The notes: generated by a model not told the origin, from the sequence alone. Shown: positions 1 to 9,628, counted from the first letter of the stretch. The stretch is DNA of 64,000 nucleotides from Bacteroidota bacterium (GCA_023428135.1 JAEYZG010000018.1:186001-250000); one strand, 5' to 3'. Numbers and translations: made by a program.

Positions 1-2
1 AC

Positions 3-2885
3 GAAAAAATTAAACTCTCTCAGTTAGAAAGCTTTCTGATGAAAGCTGCTGATATCCTGAGGGGAAAAATGGATGCATCAGAGTACAAAGAATTTATCTT
101 TGGAATGTTGTTTTTGAAGCGGATGAGTGATGTGTTCGATCAAAAAAGAGAACAGTTTAGAAAACGAGACTACAAACATCTGGATGCAGAAACGCTACAG
201 ATAATTTTGGAGGAAAAGATTACCTATGGTGACACTTTCTTTGTTCCGAAAAGGGCAAGATGGCACGAAGGATTTACAGACGAAAATGGACATCAACAGC
301 CTCCCATTAAGCATTTGCAAAATAACATCGGGCAAATGCTTAATAAAGCTTTGGATGCCATTGAAGAAGCTAACCCCGATACTCTCTCCGGTATTTTTAA
401 GGGACGAATCAACTTCAACAAAGAAGTGGATGGAAAGCAAATTGTGAAGAATGTCGATCTGAAGAAAATGATTGACCATTTTAACGAATTTCCTGCGCTT
501 ATTAATGAAAATTTTGAGTTTCCTGATTTACTGGGTGCGGCCTACGAATACCTCTTAAAACATTTTGCGGACGAAAGTGGCAAAAAGGGTGGACAATTTT
601 ACACCCCTAATCAGGTGGTTCGATTGCTTGTGCAGCTTATAAAACCCAAAGCAGGAATGTCTATCTATGACCCGACAGTCGGTTCAGGCGGTATGCTCAT
701 TCAAAGTTACCAATATGTGCAGGAGCAAGGGCAGAATGCTGAAAACCTGGAACTGTTTGGACAGGAAAACGACCCTACAGTGGTCGCTATTTGCAAAATG
801 AACATCATTTTGCACAATATATCGAGATACAACATTGAGTACGGCGATACTCTGGAGGAGCCTCTTAATGAAAAAGATGGACAACTCATCCAGTTTGACA
901 GGGTTATTGCCAACCCGCCGTTTTCCCAGAATTACAACCGTGCTACCATAAAATACAACAATCGCTTCACATACGGTTTTGCACCCGAAACAGGAAAGAA
1001 AGCCGACCTTATGTTTGTGCAGCATATGCTGGCGAGCTGTAAGCGAACAGGTAAAGTAGTGGTGGTAATGCCTCATGGGGTTTTATTCCGGGGAGGAAAA
1101 GAAAAGGAAATTCGGGAAGGCATGCTAAGATCTGATGTATTGGAAGGGATTATTAGTTTGCCACCACAGCTATTCTATGGAACAGGAATTCCTGCCTGTG
1201 TAATGGTATTCAATAAAAGTAAGCCTGATAACTTAAAAAACAAAGTATTTATCATCAACGCTGATAAAGATTTTGCAGAGGGTAAAAAGCAAAACACTTT
1301 ACGCCCTGAAGACATAGAGAAGATTGATTATGTTTTCGAAAACAAAATTGAAGAAGCCAATTACTCTCGTTTGGTGGATGTTAAAACCATTGAAGAAAAT
1401 GACTTCACTCTTAATATCCGCAGATATGTAGACAATACCCCTCCTCCAGAACCAGAAGATGTAAAGGCGCATTTGATAGGTGGTATACCTATTGCTGAAA
1501 TTGAACACGTTCAGCGCGCACTGTGTACAAAATTTAGCTTTAATGGTAACCGATTTTTCAAGGACAAAAACAGCAAGTACAAAGATTTTGCTATCTCTGA
1601 GAAAAGTGAAATAAAAACGCTTATAGAAGATGACACCAACCTTGTAAAAACCCTGACCTCATTGGGGCTTCACCTGGCCGACTGGTGGCAATTGGCTAAA
1701 GAAGATTTTTCCACGTTGGCTCCAGAAAAACCCAAAGACAATGTGGTGGCCGATGCTATGGCTTCCTATATCACTTTAAGTGGTGATAAATTCCCCAAGG
1801 TACGAAAGGAATTGTTGGATTCGATCAAGGAAAAGTTTGTACCTGTTGGGGTGCTTGATAAGTTTCAGGTGGCTGGTGTGTTTGTAAACTGGTGGGACAA
1901 TATCAAATACGACCTGAAAACCATTATCCAAAATGGATGGGAACCAGGTCTTATTCCTGATGAATACCTGATTGATGCCTTCTTTAAAGCTGAGCAGGTC
2001 GAGATTGAGAAAATAGAAATTGCGCAGGCAGAGCACGAAACAAATCTTGAGGAAGCTGTAGAGGAAGCGTTAAGCCTGGTAGAGTACGAAGCAGACGAAG
2101 AGGAAGGTGAGGTAAAACTTACTCCTGCACTGGCCAAGAGCGAATTGAAAACGCAGATTGACTACCTCAACGAAAAGAAAAAAACAAAAGAAGTCAAACC
2201 CTTACAGCATGCTGAAAATAAAATAAAGGATTTAGAATGTAAAATTAAAGATTGCAGAGCCCTCTTAAAAGAGAAGCAGGCTGAGCTGGAACTGAAATTG
2301 ATTTTGAAACGCTTCGGCGCAGAGGATGAGAAAGAAGAAAGCAAAAAGCTTCTGATTGCTACCAAAATTGAAATGGAGAAGCTTGAAGAAAACATCGAAA
2401 GCCTAATTGCCGATTTTAAAAGTGATTTAAAGGATACAAAAGACTTTGCTGCCATAAAGAAGTCAGTCACTGACCTTGAAAAGGGTTTAAAGAAAGATAA
2501 AAACAACGAAGCGGCGACCCTCTTAAAATTAGCGAAAGTGCTGGAAGCTCAGAAGCAGTTCAAAGAAATTAACAAAGCTTACAACAGCCGACTGAAAGAT
2601 AGGGAAGTTCTGAATGCAAAACTAAAAAGTCTGGACAAGTTATTGATTGACATAGGTGGAATAATTAGCGAAAGTGAAAGCCAGAAGCTGATTCTCAAAA
2701 AACATTTCGACATCATCAATAACCAACTGCAACGTTACCTTAATTCCGAAAAAAGAGCCTTGATTGCGGCTTACGAAAATCTTTTTGATAAATACTTTAC
2801 TTCTGCCCAGTCCATAGAATTAAAACGCAATGATACAATGGCTGAGTTAAATGATTTTCTCACCCGATTAAATTATTTGAAATGA
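3..2885 (+). CDS. hsdM: Type I restriction-modification DNA methyltransferase subunit M (5' end outside window)
   Basis: N6-adenine methyltransferase subunit of a type I restriction-modification system. It uses S-adenosylmethionine and forms a complex with HsdS, which supplies DNA specificity. Counting from the ATG at 39, the QFYTP motif is near residue 187, followed by the SAM-binding DPTVGSGGM motif, and the catalytic NPPF motif is near residue 292. The reading frame is open from the ATG at 39 back to base 3 and reads EKIKLSQLESFL, the usual HsdM N-terminus, so the true start lies left of the window. The methylase core ends near residue 500. The remaining ~450 residues are charged and largely coiled-coil, making this a long form of the subunit. 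It overlaps hsdS by ATGA. The family call is firm; the role of the extension is unknown. Confidence 0.95.
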   Translation, partial: EKIKLSQLESFLMKAADILRGKMDASEYKEFIFGMLFLKRMSDVFDQKREQFRKRDYKHLDAETLQIILEEKITYGDTFFVPKRARWHEGFTDENGHQQPPIKHLQNNIGQMLNKALDAIEEANPDTLSGIFKGRINFNKEVDGKQIVKNVDLKKMIDHFNEFPALINENFEFPDLLGAAYEYLLKHFADESGKKGGQFYTPNQVVRLLVQLIKPKAGMSIYDPTVGSGGMLIQSYQYVQEQGQNAENLELFGQENDPTVVAICKMNIILHNISRYNIEYGDTLEEPLNEKDGQLIQFDRVIANPPFSQNYNRATIKYNNRFTYGFAPETGKKADLMFVQHMLASCKRTGKVVVVMPHGVLFRGGKEKEIREGMLRSDVLEGIISLPPQLFYGTGIPACVMVFNKSKPDNLKNKVFIINADKDFAEGKKQNTLRPEDIEKIDYVFENKIEEANYSRLVDVKTIEENDFTLNIRRYVDNTPPPEPEDVKAHLIGGIPIAEIEHVQRALCTKFSFNGNRFFKDKNSKYKDFAISEKSEIKTLIEDDTNLVKTLTSLGLHLADWWQLAKEDFSTLAPEKPKDNVVADAMASYITLSGDKFPKVRKELLDSIKEKFVPVGVLDKFQVAGVFVNWWDNIKYDLKTIIQNGWEPGLIPDEYLIDAFFKAEQVEIEKIEIAQAEHETNLEEAVEEALSLVEYEADEEEGEVKLTPALAKSELKTQIDYLNEKKKTKEVKPLQHAENKIKDLECKIKDCRALLKEKQAELELKLILKRFGAEDEKEESKKLLIATKIEMEKLEENIESLIADFKSDLKDTKDFAAIKKSVTDLEKGLKKDKNNEAATLLKLAKVLEAQKQFKEINKAYNSRLKDREVLNAKLKSLDKLLIDIGGIISESESQKLILKKHFDIINNQLQRYLNSEKRALIAAYENLFDKYFTSAQSIELKRNDTMAELNDFLTRLNYLK

Positions 2886-4108
2886 TGGAGTTAGGTAAAA
2901 TAATAAGTTATAAAAAGGGTAAAGCCCCTACGAATATTAAAATCAACAATGAATATGTAGTTTATTTATCTCCGGAATATTTAAGAAGTAAGTCAAAGGA
3001 AATAATAATTCCTGATTTTTATGGAAAAGTTGAAGTAAGTGAAGGGGATTTGTTGCTTCTTTGGGACGGATCAAATGCAGGGGAGTTTTTCTTAGGAAAA
3101 AAGGGGGTATTATCATCAACTATGGTAAAACTTATATTTGATGAAAAAGAAAACAACAAGAGTTTCTTATATTATCAACTTAAGTTTATTGAAGATTATC
3201 TTAAATCTCAAACCAATGGCTCAGGTATTCCTCATGTAGATAAAGAAATTCTTTTATCAATAAATGTTGAACGTTTTAAACCCACTGAACAACGACAGAT
3301 TGCCACCATACTCTCCAAAGTAGATGAAGCCATCAGCCAAACAGAGAAACTTATTACCAAATATCAACGCATCAAAACCGGTCTGATGCAAGACCTGCTC
3401 ACTAAAGGCATAGATGAACACGGCAACATCCGCAGTGAAGAAACGCATGAATTTAAAGATAGCCCGCTGGGAAGAATTCCGGTCGAGTGGGAAGTTTTTC
3501 CCCTCTCTGAGCTTTGTGGACTAATTGTAGATTGTAAAAATCGCACATGTCCATTTATTGAAAAAAGCGAATTTCCTGTAATTAGAACCTCCAATATTAG
3601 AAACGGGAAACTTGTTTGGGATGATATGAAGTATACCGATCAAGGCTCCTATAAAATTTGGACAGATAGAGCAGTACCTTTTGAAGATGATGTGATTATT
3701 ACTAGAGAAGCACCGCTTGGGCAAGTTTTGAAAATACCTTACGGCTTAACACCAGTTCTTGGACAGAGAACTATGTTGTTTAGAGTAGATAAGAATAATT
3801 TATTATCAGATTTTTTAGTTTACTCTATCATCGATAATAAAATGCAGAAATATCTGAACTCTATAAGTGGTGGCTCGACAGTTCATCACTTAAAAGTTGG
3901 TGAAATGAAATCAATTTTAATCTCTCACCCTAAATCAGTAATTGAGCAACAAGAAATTATTGATAGACTAAATGTTCAAGAAGATGCCATCAAGATTTTA
4001 GAGAATAAGTATTCCAAACTTCACTCCATTAAAACCGGCTTAATGCAAGATTTGCTAAGCGGCAAAGTCAGAGTCAATCATCTGCTCAAAGAAACTGAAA
4101 TGGTATGA
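2882..4108 (+). CDS. hsdS: Type I restriction-modification specificity subunit S
   Basis: Specificity subunit that recognises the bipartite DNA target and bridges HsdM and HsdR. Two target-recognition domains are visible (about residues 1-135 and 195-345). Each is followed by a conserved helical spacer: TEQRQIATILSKVDEAI and later IEQQEIIDRLNVQEDAI, both ending in a KTGLMQDLL repeat. Repetition of this spacer is diagnostic of HsdS half-subunits. The gene starts in an ATGA overlap with hsdM (a second ATG follows directly at 2885) and ends in an ATGA overlap with a 57-codon ORF. The first recognition domain begins with almost no N-terminal leader, which is common. Length (408 residues) is normal. 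The recognised sequence cannot be read from the protein. Confidence 0.95.
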   Translation: MMELGKIISYKKGKAPTNIKINNEYVVYLSPEYLRSKSKEIIIPDFYGKVEVSEGDLLLLWDGSNAGEFFLGKKGVLSSTMVKLIFDEKENNKSFLYYQLKFIEDYLKSQTNGSGIPHVDKEILLSINVERFKPTEQRQIATILSKVDEAISQTEKLITKYQRIKTGLMQDLLTKGIDEHGNIRSEETHEFKDSPLGRIPVEWEVFPLSELCGLIVDCKNRTCPFIEKSEFPVIRTSNIRNGKLVWDDMKYTDQGSYKIWTDRAVPFEDDVIITREAPLGQVLKIPYGLTPVLGQRTMLFRVDKNNLLSDFLVYSIIDNKMQKYLNSISGGSTVHHLKVGEMKSILISHPKSVIEQQEIIDRLNVQEDAIKILENKYSKLHSIKTGLMQDLLSGKVRVNHLLKETEMV

Positions 4109-4278
4109 AACACAATCCACGCTACATATTAAAACATTTGTCTGTTCGCGTTCCCTGGCATGACAGGGGCTGGGATGGCAGCATTTGCAACAACCCAAAA
4201 GCTAATGATGGCAGTACACGTGGCGCTATTTCAGTAAAGGAAATCGATGAGATTATTCAAAAAGTTTTTAAGCGATGA
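4105..4278 (+). CDS. 57-residue ORF inside the hsd operon, unknown function
   Basis: A short ORF that fills the gap between hsdS and the DUF1016 nuclease exactly. Its ATG overlaps the hsdS stop (ATGA at 4105-4108) and its TGA overlaps the next start (ATGA at 4275-4278), so it looks translationally coupled on both sides. The product begins MKHNPRYILKHLSVR and contains VPWHDRGWDGSICNNP, a dense set of W, H, D and C residues, then an unrelated-looking tail ending in IDEIIQKVFKR. I do not recognise a named family. The motif looks like the start of a longer cysteine-containing domain, so the ORF may be an in-frame internal deletion of a larger gene. Overlaps on both ends argue that it is translated. 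Confidence 0.6.
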   Translation: MKHNPRYILKHLSVRVPWHDRGWDGSICNNPKANDGSTRGAISVKEIDEIIQKVFKR

Positions 4279-5288
4279 AACTCAAAAAACAACTTATAGC
4301 TGAGATTCAGAGCATCATTTCCCAATCAAGGGAGCGGGCAATCCGTTCTGTAGATACTGAGCGAATGCTGATGTATTGGCAGATCGGGAAAGTAATTTTT
4401 GAGGAAGAACAGCAGGGGCAGAATAGAGCAGATTATGGCAAGTACTTGATAAAATCGCTTTCAGAAGTTTTTCAGCCTGAATTTGGCAGTGGTTTCACGG
4501 TACGTCAATTAGAATTGAACAGGCAATTCTATCGCGTTTTCCCAAATACGAACGCACTGCGTTCGCAATTCAGTTGGACTCACTACCGCACCTTAATTCG
4601 AATAGACAACACAGACAAACGAGAATTTTACATTGCAGAAGCAAGTAAAAACAACTGGTCTGCTCGTCAACTTGAGCGCCAGGTAAATAGCCAACTATTC
4701 GAGCGGCTTTTACTCAGCAACGATGTACTGTCTGTCTTGCAAGTAGCGAGAGAAGATAAACTTCCAACAGATCCCAAAGAAATTATTAAAGACCCTATGA
4801 TTTTAGAGTTTCTGGGACTAAAAAGAGAAGCAGCCTACTATGAGAAGGATCTGGAAGAAGCTTTGATTACCCATCTATATGATTTTATCCTGGAATTGGG
4901 CAATGGCTTTTCCTTTGTTGCAAGGCAAAAGAGAATTCATATTGAGGGAGATGACTTTTTTGTGGACTTGGTTTTTTATAACCGGCTTTTGCAATGCTTT
5001 GTGCTCATCGAAATAAAGACAGACAAACTCACGCATCAGGACCTGGGGCAGTTGCAAATGTATGTCAATTATTTTGACCGCTATGAAAAGCAAGACTTTG
5101 AAAATCCTACCATTGGCATTTTACTTTGCGCTGACAAGAACGATGCAGTAGTGAAAATTAGTTTACCGGAAACCAATAAGACTATTATTGCCAGCAAATA
5201 CCAACTATATCTCCCCACAGAAGAGCAATTAATAGAAGAAGTGAAAAAAGAAATAGAGAAACTGGAAAGTAACACTGATAACGCATGA
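4275..5288 (+). CDS. DUF1016 / YhcG-type PD-(D/E)XK nuclease domain protein
   Basis: Predicted DNA nuclease of the YhcG family. Residues ~10-160 form the DUF1016 N-terminal winged domain (MYWQIGKVI, then SWTHYRTLIRIDN). The C-terminal half is a PD-(D/E)XK fold with D231 in FFVDLVFY, E246-I-K248 in LIEIKTDK, and a downstream Q in DLGQLQMY, so all expected catalytic positions are present. Length (337 residues) is typical. It sits between hsdS and hsdR, overlapping the upstream 57-codon ORF and downstream hsdR by ATGA, so it is co-translated with the restriction system. Proteins of this family often lie within type I restriction loci. Its role there, possibly an accessory nuclease, is inferred. 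Confidence 0.9.
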   Translation: MKLKKQLIAEIQSIISQSRERAIRSVDTERMLMYWQIGKVIFEEEQQGQNRADYGKYLIKSLSEVFQPEFGSGFTVRQLELNRQFYRVFPNTNALRSQFSWTHYRTLIRIDNTDKREFYIAEASKNNWSARQLERQVNSQLFERLLLSNDVLSVLQVAREDKLPTDPKEIIKDPMILEFLGLKREAAYYEKDLEEALITHLYDFILELGNGFSFVARQKRIHIEGDDFFVDLVFYNRLLQCFVLIEIKTDKLTHQDLGQLQMYVNYFDRYEKQDFENPTIGILLCADKNDAVVKISLPETNKTIIASKYQLYLPTEEQLIEEVKKEIEKLESNTDNA

Positions 5289-8200
5289 TTATAAGCAACG
5301 ATAGCAAATATAGGGGCAACCTTGGAACAACCCTTAAACTGGACGAGCAGAGCCATGTAGAAAAGCCTTTTATGGATCAGCTCAAAAGCTTAGGATGGGA
5401 TACCTTGGAATTGGCTATGCAGCAATCTCCTGAGCAGAGTTATCGGACAAGCTTTTCAGAAGTAATACTAACACCAAAGTTGAGAGATGCTCTTAAGAAA
5501 ATAAATCCATTCCTTACAAATGTACAAATGGATGAAGTGGTGCGAAAAATCAGCACTTTTGACAAAAGCTCCCTGATAGAGAATAATCAAAAAGTATTGA
5601 ATTATCTGCTGGAAAACACCACCGTAAGCAGCAACGAAGAAACAGGTGAATTAAGCCCTACTGTGCGCTATATTGATTTTGACAATCTAAAGAATAATAC
5701 TCTTACAGCTATTTCCCAGTTTAAAGTTAATGTTACCGGAACCGATCATCACATTATTCCAGATATTGTACTTTTTGTAAATGGACTTCCAGTTGTAGTT
5801 GCAGAATGTAAATCCAGTAAGGTTAAAGAGCCTATTCCAGAGGCTATAGATCAATTATTGCGTTATTCAGAGCAGCGTGGCGATACTGGAGAAGGAAACA
5901 AAGAATTATTTTATTACAATCAATTTATAATAACTACCTGTCGCACAGAAGCCAAATTTGGGACAATAACTACAGGCATAGAAAAACTATTTTATCGCTG
6001 GACAGATCCGTACCCCAAAACATTAAATGATTTGGAGCATGGTAAGTCATCTCCAAACGACCAACAAAGACTAATTGCCGGAATGTTGGAACCAAGAAAT
6101 TTATTGGATATCATTCGTGTATTTACTGTCTTCGCTACCAATGACAAAGGACAAAAAATAAAGGTTGTAGGTCGATATCAGCAGTTTCGTGCTGTGAAGG
6201 TTGCCACCCAACGCCTCATAGATGGTAAAAATCCATTGGAACGTGGCGGTATTGTCTGGCACACTCAGGGTTCGGGCAAATCCCTGACCATGATGTTTAT
6301 GGTACGTGAAATGAAACTTCGTTCTGAACTTTTACCCTGGAAAATCATCTTTGTAACAGACAGAACACAACTGGAAGAACAACTTTGCGAAACAGGTCAA
6401 AGCATAGGTTTTACTATTAAAACTGCCAATTTCATAAACCCCAAAACTAAACCGGATGGCAAGAGTTTAAAGGAGCTACTAAGCAATGACAACTCAGATC
6501 TGGTAATGGCTATGATTCATAAGTTTCAGGAAAACGGAGATCTAAGTGGATTGGAGATTTTTCCTGAATTGAATAAGAGTGCTCAAATTTTAGTGATGAC
6601 CGACGAAGCTCATCGTTCGCAATACTCGCTCTTAGCTGCCAACCTTGACAGAGCTATGCCAAATGCTACTTCTATTGGCTTCACAGGTACACCAACCAGC
6701 AAAACGGAGAAGAAATACAAAGACTACATAGACAAATACACCATGCGGCAGGCCATAGATGATGGCGTAACGCTTGAAATTGTTTATGAAGGCTTCACTC
6801 ACAATGCTGAGATTGAAGATAAAAAAGGAATGGACAAGAAGTTTGAGGATGTTTTCAGCGAGTATACGTTAACAGAAAGGCTTCAGATCCTTGGATTTGG
6901 TTCTCGTGATGCCTATCTGGACAATATTAAAACTATCCGGGAGAAGGCAAAAAGTATGGTTGATCATTATGTGGAACATATTTTTTCAGGAGGGTTTAAA
7001 GCACAAATTGTCGCTAACTCACGTATTGCAGCAGTACGGTATAAAGCAGCCTTTGATGAAGTTCTTGGTAATAAAATAGCCGAACTAAAAATTTCCAACC
7101 CAATGCTGGTAAATTTGGAAAGACTTAGCCAATTGGAAACTGCCGTAGTGGTTTCAGGTACACATAATGATCCTCTTGAAATAAAAGCATATTCTAACAA
7201 CGAATACCATAAAAAGAGTATTAAACGTTTTAAATTACCTTTTGACAGAGTAGACGAAGAAGACAAATCACTCAATGGCAATGTAGGCATCATTGTGGTG
7301 AACAATATGCTGCTTACTGGTTTTGATGCTCCTATTGAACAAGTACTTTATTTAGATCGGGTTATTATAGCACATAATCTATTACAAACCATTGCAAGGG
7401 TCAATCGTGTCGGTCCTGAAGGAAAAGATAAAGGCTTTGTGGTGGATTTTGTTGGTGTGGGGCATCATCTTAAACGGGCATTGGACACATATGCTGAAAA
7501 AGAACTCAACGAAATAATTGACTGTATTTCAGATGATGAAGCAGAACTAAATGAACTCATTAAAGCCCATAAGGACATTTGGAAGTTTTTGGAAAACCTT
7601 GGTTTGACTGACTTGAGTGATTCAGATGCTTTTTTTGATGTGTTTTATGATGAAGACATTAGATTTGACTACATCAAGCATTACAATCAACTGACCAGTT
7701 GCTTTAATACAGTGTTACCTAGAAAAGAAGCGCTAGAATTTTTTACAGATTGGAAAGCGTTTACTGAAATCAATGCTTTAGCAAACAGGCATTTCAGAGA
7801 TGACCGATTCAGTATGAAAGGTATACCACCAAAATTAAGAGCCATTGCAGACGAGTTTTTGGTATCTAAAGGAATTGACCAGACCATTGCCCCTATTTCC
7901 ATCATTGCAGATGATTTTCAAAAACACGTAAAAACAAAGAAACGCGAAAAAACAAAAGCAGCAGAAGTTGAACACGCGGTTCGGCACTATATTGACATTA
8001 ATATTGATGAAGATCCCGAGTTGTTTGCATCTTTTGCAGAAGCTTTGGAAGAAATTTTGAAAAATTTCAAAGGCAATTGGAAAGCAATTTATGAAGAACT
8101 GGAAAAACTCAGAGAGAAAATAAAGAACCGTGAAAAAGAAGAAACATATGGTTTGGATAGAAAAAAACAAATGCCCTTCTTCCGCATTTTTAAAGCTGAA

Positions 8201-8470
8201 CTTTTTGAGAACAGAGAAATGAACGAGGATGAAATAGGGCAGAATGTTAATTTAACCCAGCACGTATTTAATTTAGTTGCCAATGAGATAAAGCTCACTG
8301 GCTTTTGGGACAGTACTCCTGCTCAACTAAAACTGAAAGCCGAATTGCACAAGTTATTGTTATCACCTGAATTTAATAAATTACCTAACATAATTATTAA
8401 GAGGAATGAAATCATTTCAAGAATAATGGAATTGGCCAAAACCAATCACTTTAAAATCGTGCAAGACTGA
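5285..8470 (+). CDS. hsdR: Type I restriction endonuclease subunit R
   Basis: Motor and nuclease subunit that translocates DNA and cleaves unmethylated DNA in complex with HsdM and HsdS. The N-terminal nuclease domain has D160 in IIPDIVLF and E174-C-K176 in VVVAECKS. A superfamily-2 helicase core follows, with Walker A TQGSGKS near residue 330, DEAH at ~440-443, GFTGTPT, and an IARVNRVG motif. The C-terminal ~300 residues are the helical region that contacts the methylase. At 1061 residues it is full length and appears intact. The start overlaps the DUF1016 nuclease stop (ATGA), and the stop shares one base with the next start (TGATG), so the whole operon is translationally linked. Confidence 0.96.
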   Translation: MIISNDSKYRGNLGTTLKLDEQSHVEKPFMDQLKSLGWDTLELAMQQSPEQSYRTSFSEVILTPKLRDALKKINPFLTNVQMDEVVRKISTFDKSSLIENNQKVLNYLLENTTVSSNEETGELSPTVRYIDFDNLKNNTLTAISQFKVNVTGTDHHIIPDIVLFVNGLPVVVAECKSSKVKEPIPEAIDQLLRYSEQRGDTGEGNKELFYYNQFIITTCRTEAKFGTITTGIEKLFYRWTDPYPKTLNDLEHGKSSPNDQQRLIAGMLEPRNLLDIIRVFTVFATNDKGQKIKVVGRYQQFRAVKVATQRLIDGKNPLERGGIVWHTQGSGKSLTMMFMVREMKLRSELLPWKIIFVTDRTQLEEQLCETGQSIGFTIKTANFINPKTKPDGKSLKELLSNDNSDLVMAMIHKFQENGDLSGLEIFPELNKSAQILVMTDEAHRSQYSLLAANLDRAMPNATSIGFTGTPTSKTEKKYKDYIDKYTMRQAIDDGVTLEIVYEGFTHNAEIEDKKGMDKKFEDVFSEYTLTERLQILGFGSRDAYLDNIKTIREKAKSMVDHYVEHIFSGGFKAQIVANSRIAAVRYKAAFDEVLGNKIAELKISNPMLVNLERLSQLETAVVVSGTHNDPLEIKAYSNNEYHKKSIKRFKLPFDRVDEEDKSLNGNVGIIVVNNMLLTGFDAPIEQVLYLDRVIIAHNLLQTIARVNRVGPEGKDKGFVVDFVGVGHHLKRALDTYAEKELNEIIDCISDDEAELNELIKAHKDIWKFLENLGLTDLSDSDAFFDVFYDEDIRFDYIKHYNQLTSCFNTVLPRKEALEFFTDWKAFTEINALANRHFRDDRFSMKGIPPKLRAIADEFLVSKGIDQTIAPISIIADDFQKHVKTKKREKTKAAEVEHAVRHYIDINIDEDPELFASFAEALEEILKNFKGNWKAIYEELEKLREKIKNREKEETYGLDRKKQMPFFRIFKAELFENREMNEDEIGQNVNLTQHVFNLVANEIKLTGFWDSTPAQLKLKAELHKLLLSPEFNKLPNIIIKRNEIISRIMELAKTNHFKIVQD

Positions 8471-9144
8471 TGAAGATCGAATACGAAGTTAAATACAGCA
8501 ATCGGAAGACACTCAACATTACTGTGGAGCGTGATCGTAAAATTATAGTTCGTGCGCCTAAAAATTTATCCATAGAAAGAATTAATACATTAGTGCATTC
8601 CAAAAAGCAATGGATAAAAGAAAAATTAAACCACACACAGAAATATCCTATTGTTCCCGAATGTAAGGAGTTTATATCAGGTGAGACTTTAATGTATTTA
8701 GGAAAAAATTACCAATTAATGGTTGTTGACGAAGAAATAGATGGGGTAGAATTTAATCACCGTTTTCGAATTTCAAGGAAAAATCAAGAGAAGGCAAATG
8801 AGCTTTTTAAGAAATGGTATTTAAAACAAGCATTAGAAAAAATCAAACCACTTGCAGATGAATATGCAAGGAACCTTGGTGTACAGTACAATCATTGTAA
8901 AACATCCGAAATGAAGTATAGATGGGGATCTTGCACTCCAGCTAATAACATCATTTTTAATTGGCGAATCATAAAAGCTCCAATGTTTGTGGTTAATTAT
9001 TTAGTTGCTCACGAACTTGTTCATCTAATCGAAAGCAATCATACTCCAAGATTCTGGAATATACTTTCAGTACAAGTTCCCCACTTTCAGAGAGCAAAAA
9101 ATTGGTTGAAGAAAAATGGGCATTTGTTGGAAATTGATTTTTAA
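8470..9144 (+). CDS. YgjP-like / M48-type zinc metallopeptidase domain protein
   Basis: Predicted zinc metallopeptidase of the YgjP (DUF45, WLM/SprT-like) group. The HELVH zinc motif is at residues 181-185, followed by HTPRFW, which carries the third ligand histidine. The preceding MKYRWGSC motif is typical of the family. The N-terminal ~90 residues are a small beta-rich domain with a KKQWIKEKL helix. It is the last gene of the restriction operon, its ATG sharing one base with the hsdR stop. YgjP-like genes are recurrent neighbours of type I restriction systems, but I know of no established function there. Length (224 residues) is normal. Confidence 0.88.
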   Translation: MKIEYEVKYSNRKTLNITVERDRKIIVRAPKNLSIERINTLVHSKKQWIKEKLNHTQKYPIVPECKEFISGETLMYLGKNYQLMVVDEEIDGVEFNHRFRISRKNQEKANELFKKWYLKQALEKIKPLADEYARNLGVQYNHCKTSEMKYRWGSCTPANNIIFNWRIIKAPMFVVNYLVAHELVHLIESNHTPRFWNILSVQVPHFQRAKNWLKKNGHLLEIDF

Positions 9145-9628
9145 TTTAAAATAAATTGAGAACTTAGGCCTTTTTTCTGTTTGATACTTCAGCAAATAAA
9201 GTAGGCCATCAAAAATAACTATTGTTAAATTCCAATGCTTGTACTAAGGATTGAAAAGGAGCTAACCCAAATTGAGGTAGAAATGCGTTATTATATCTTT
9301 ACACTAAAAGATTAGTATATATTAATTATTGTGGCTTCATGGTTTTAAACTTGTAGTGATTTAACAAACACTATTGACACCTTCCTCGATGCCAATAGTA
9401 TTCTATAAACATCATTCAGGTAGTCGTCGATTTTTTAATCTAATCATAGTTTAGCTGGTTTTAAAAGGTTACTATTTCATTTATTCTCCTGCATTATAAA
9501 AAGTCGAAGAGGAGAGAAGAAGCTCTGATGTTGGTCAGAGTGGTTCACTGCAGTGAGGTACACCAATACTCACCGCGATAGTCATCGCATGGATAAGAGG
9601 ATCATCACTTAGCTGGTTTTAAAAATTG
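9145..9628. other. Noncoding stretch after the restriction operon, with a decayed gene fragment
   Basis: No intact gene is visible here. The AT-rich part up to ~9450 shows nothing recognisable. From 9451 to ~9530 the sequence is a diverged copy of the 3' end of the small minus-strand gene at 9629-9886, described separately. No clear terminator hairpin follows the metallopeptidase gene. Confidence 0.5.
9451..9530 (-). pseudogene. Decayed partial copy of the neighbouring 85-residue gene
   Basis: Both copies begin (plus strand) with the identical 16-mer at 9451-9466 and 9609-9624. They then align over ~80 bases with small indels, including the shared CTCTGATG. Read on the minus strand, this fragment encodes LLSTFYNAGE followed by a stop; the intact gene encodes LLIDFFTKAGELKK. 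Conservation at the protein level shows it was once coding. The rest of the copy is not recognisable. Confidence 0.6.

Noticed and set aside
684..1076. A 130-codon minus-strand ORF inside hsdM
   Set aside because: Antisense to the conserved methylase motifs, no protein-like composition or start context.
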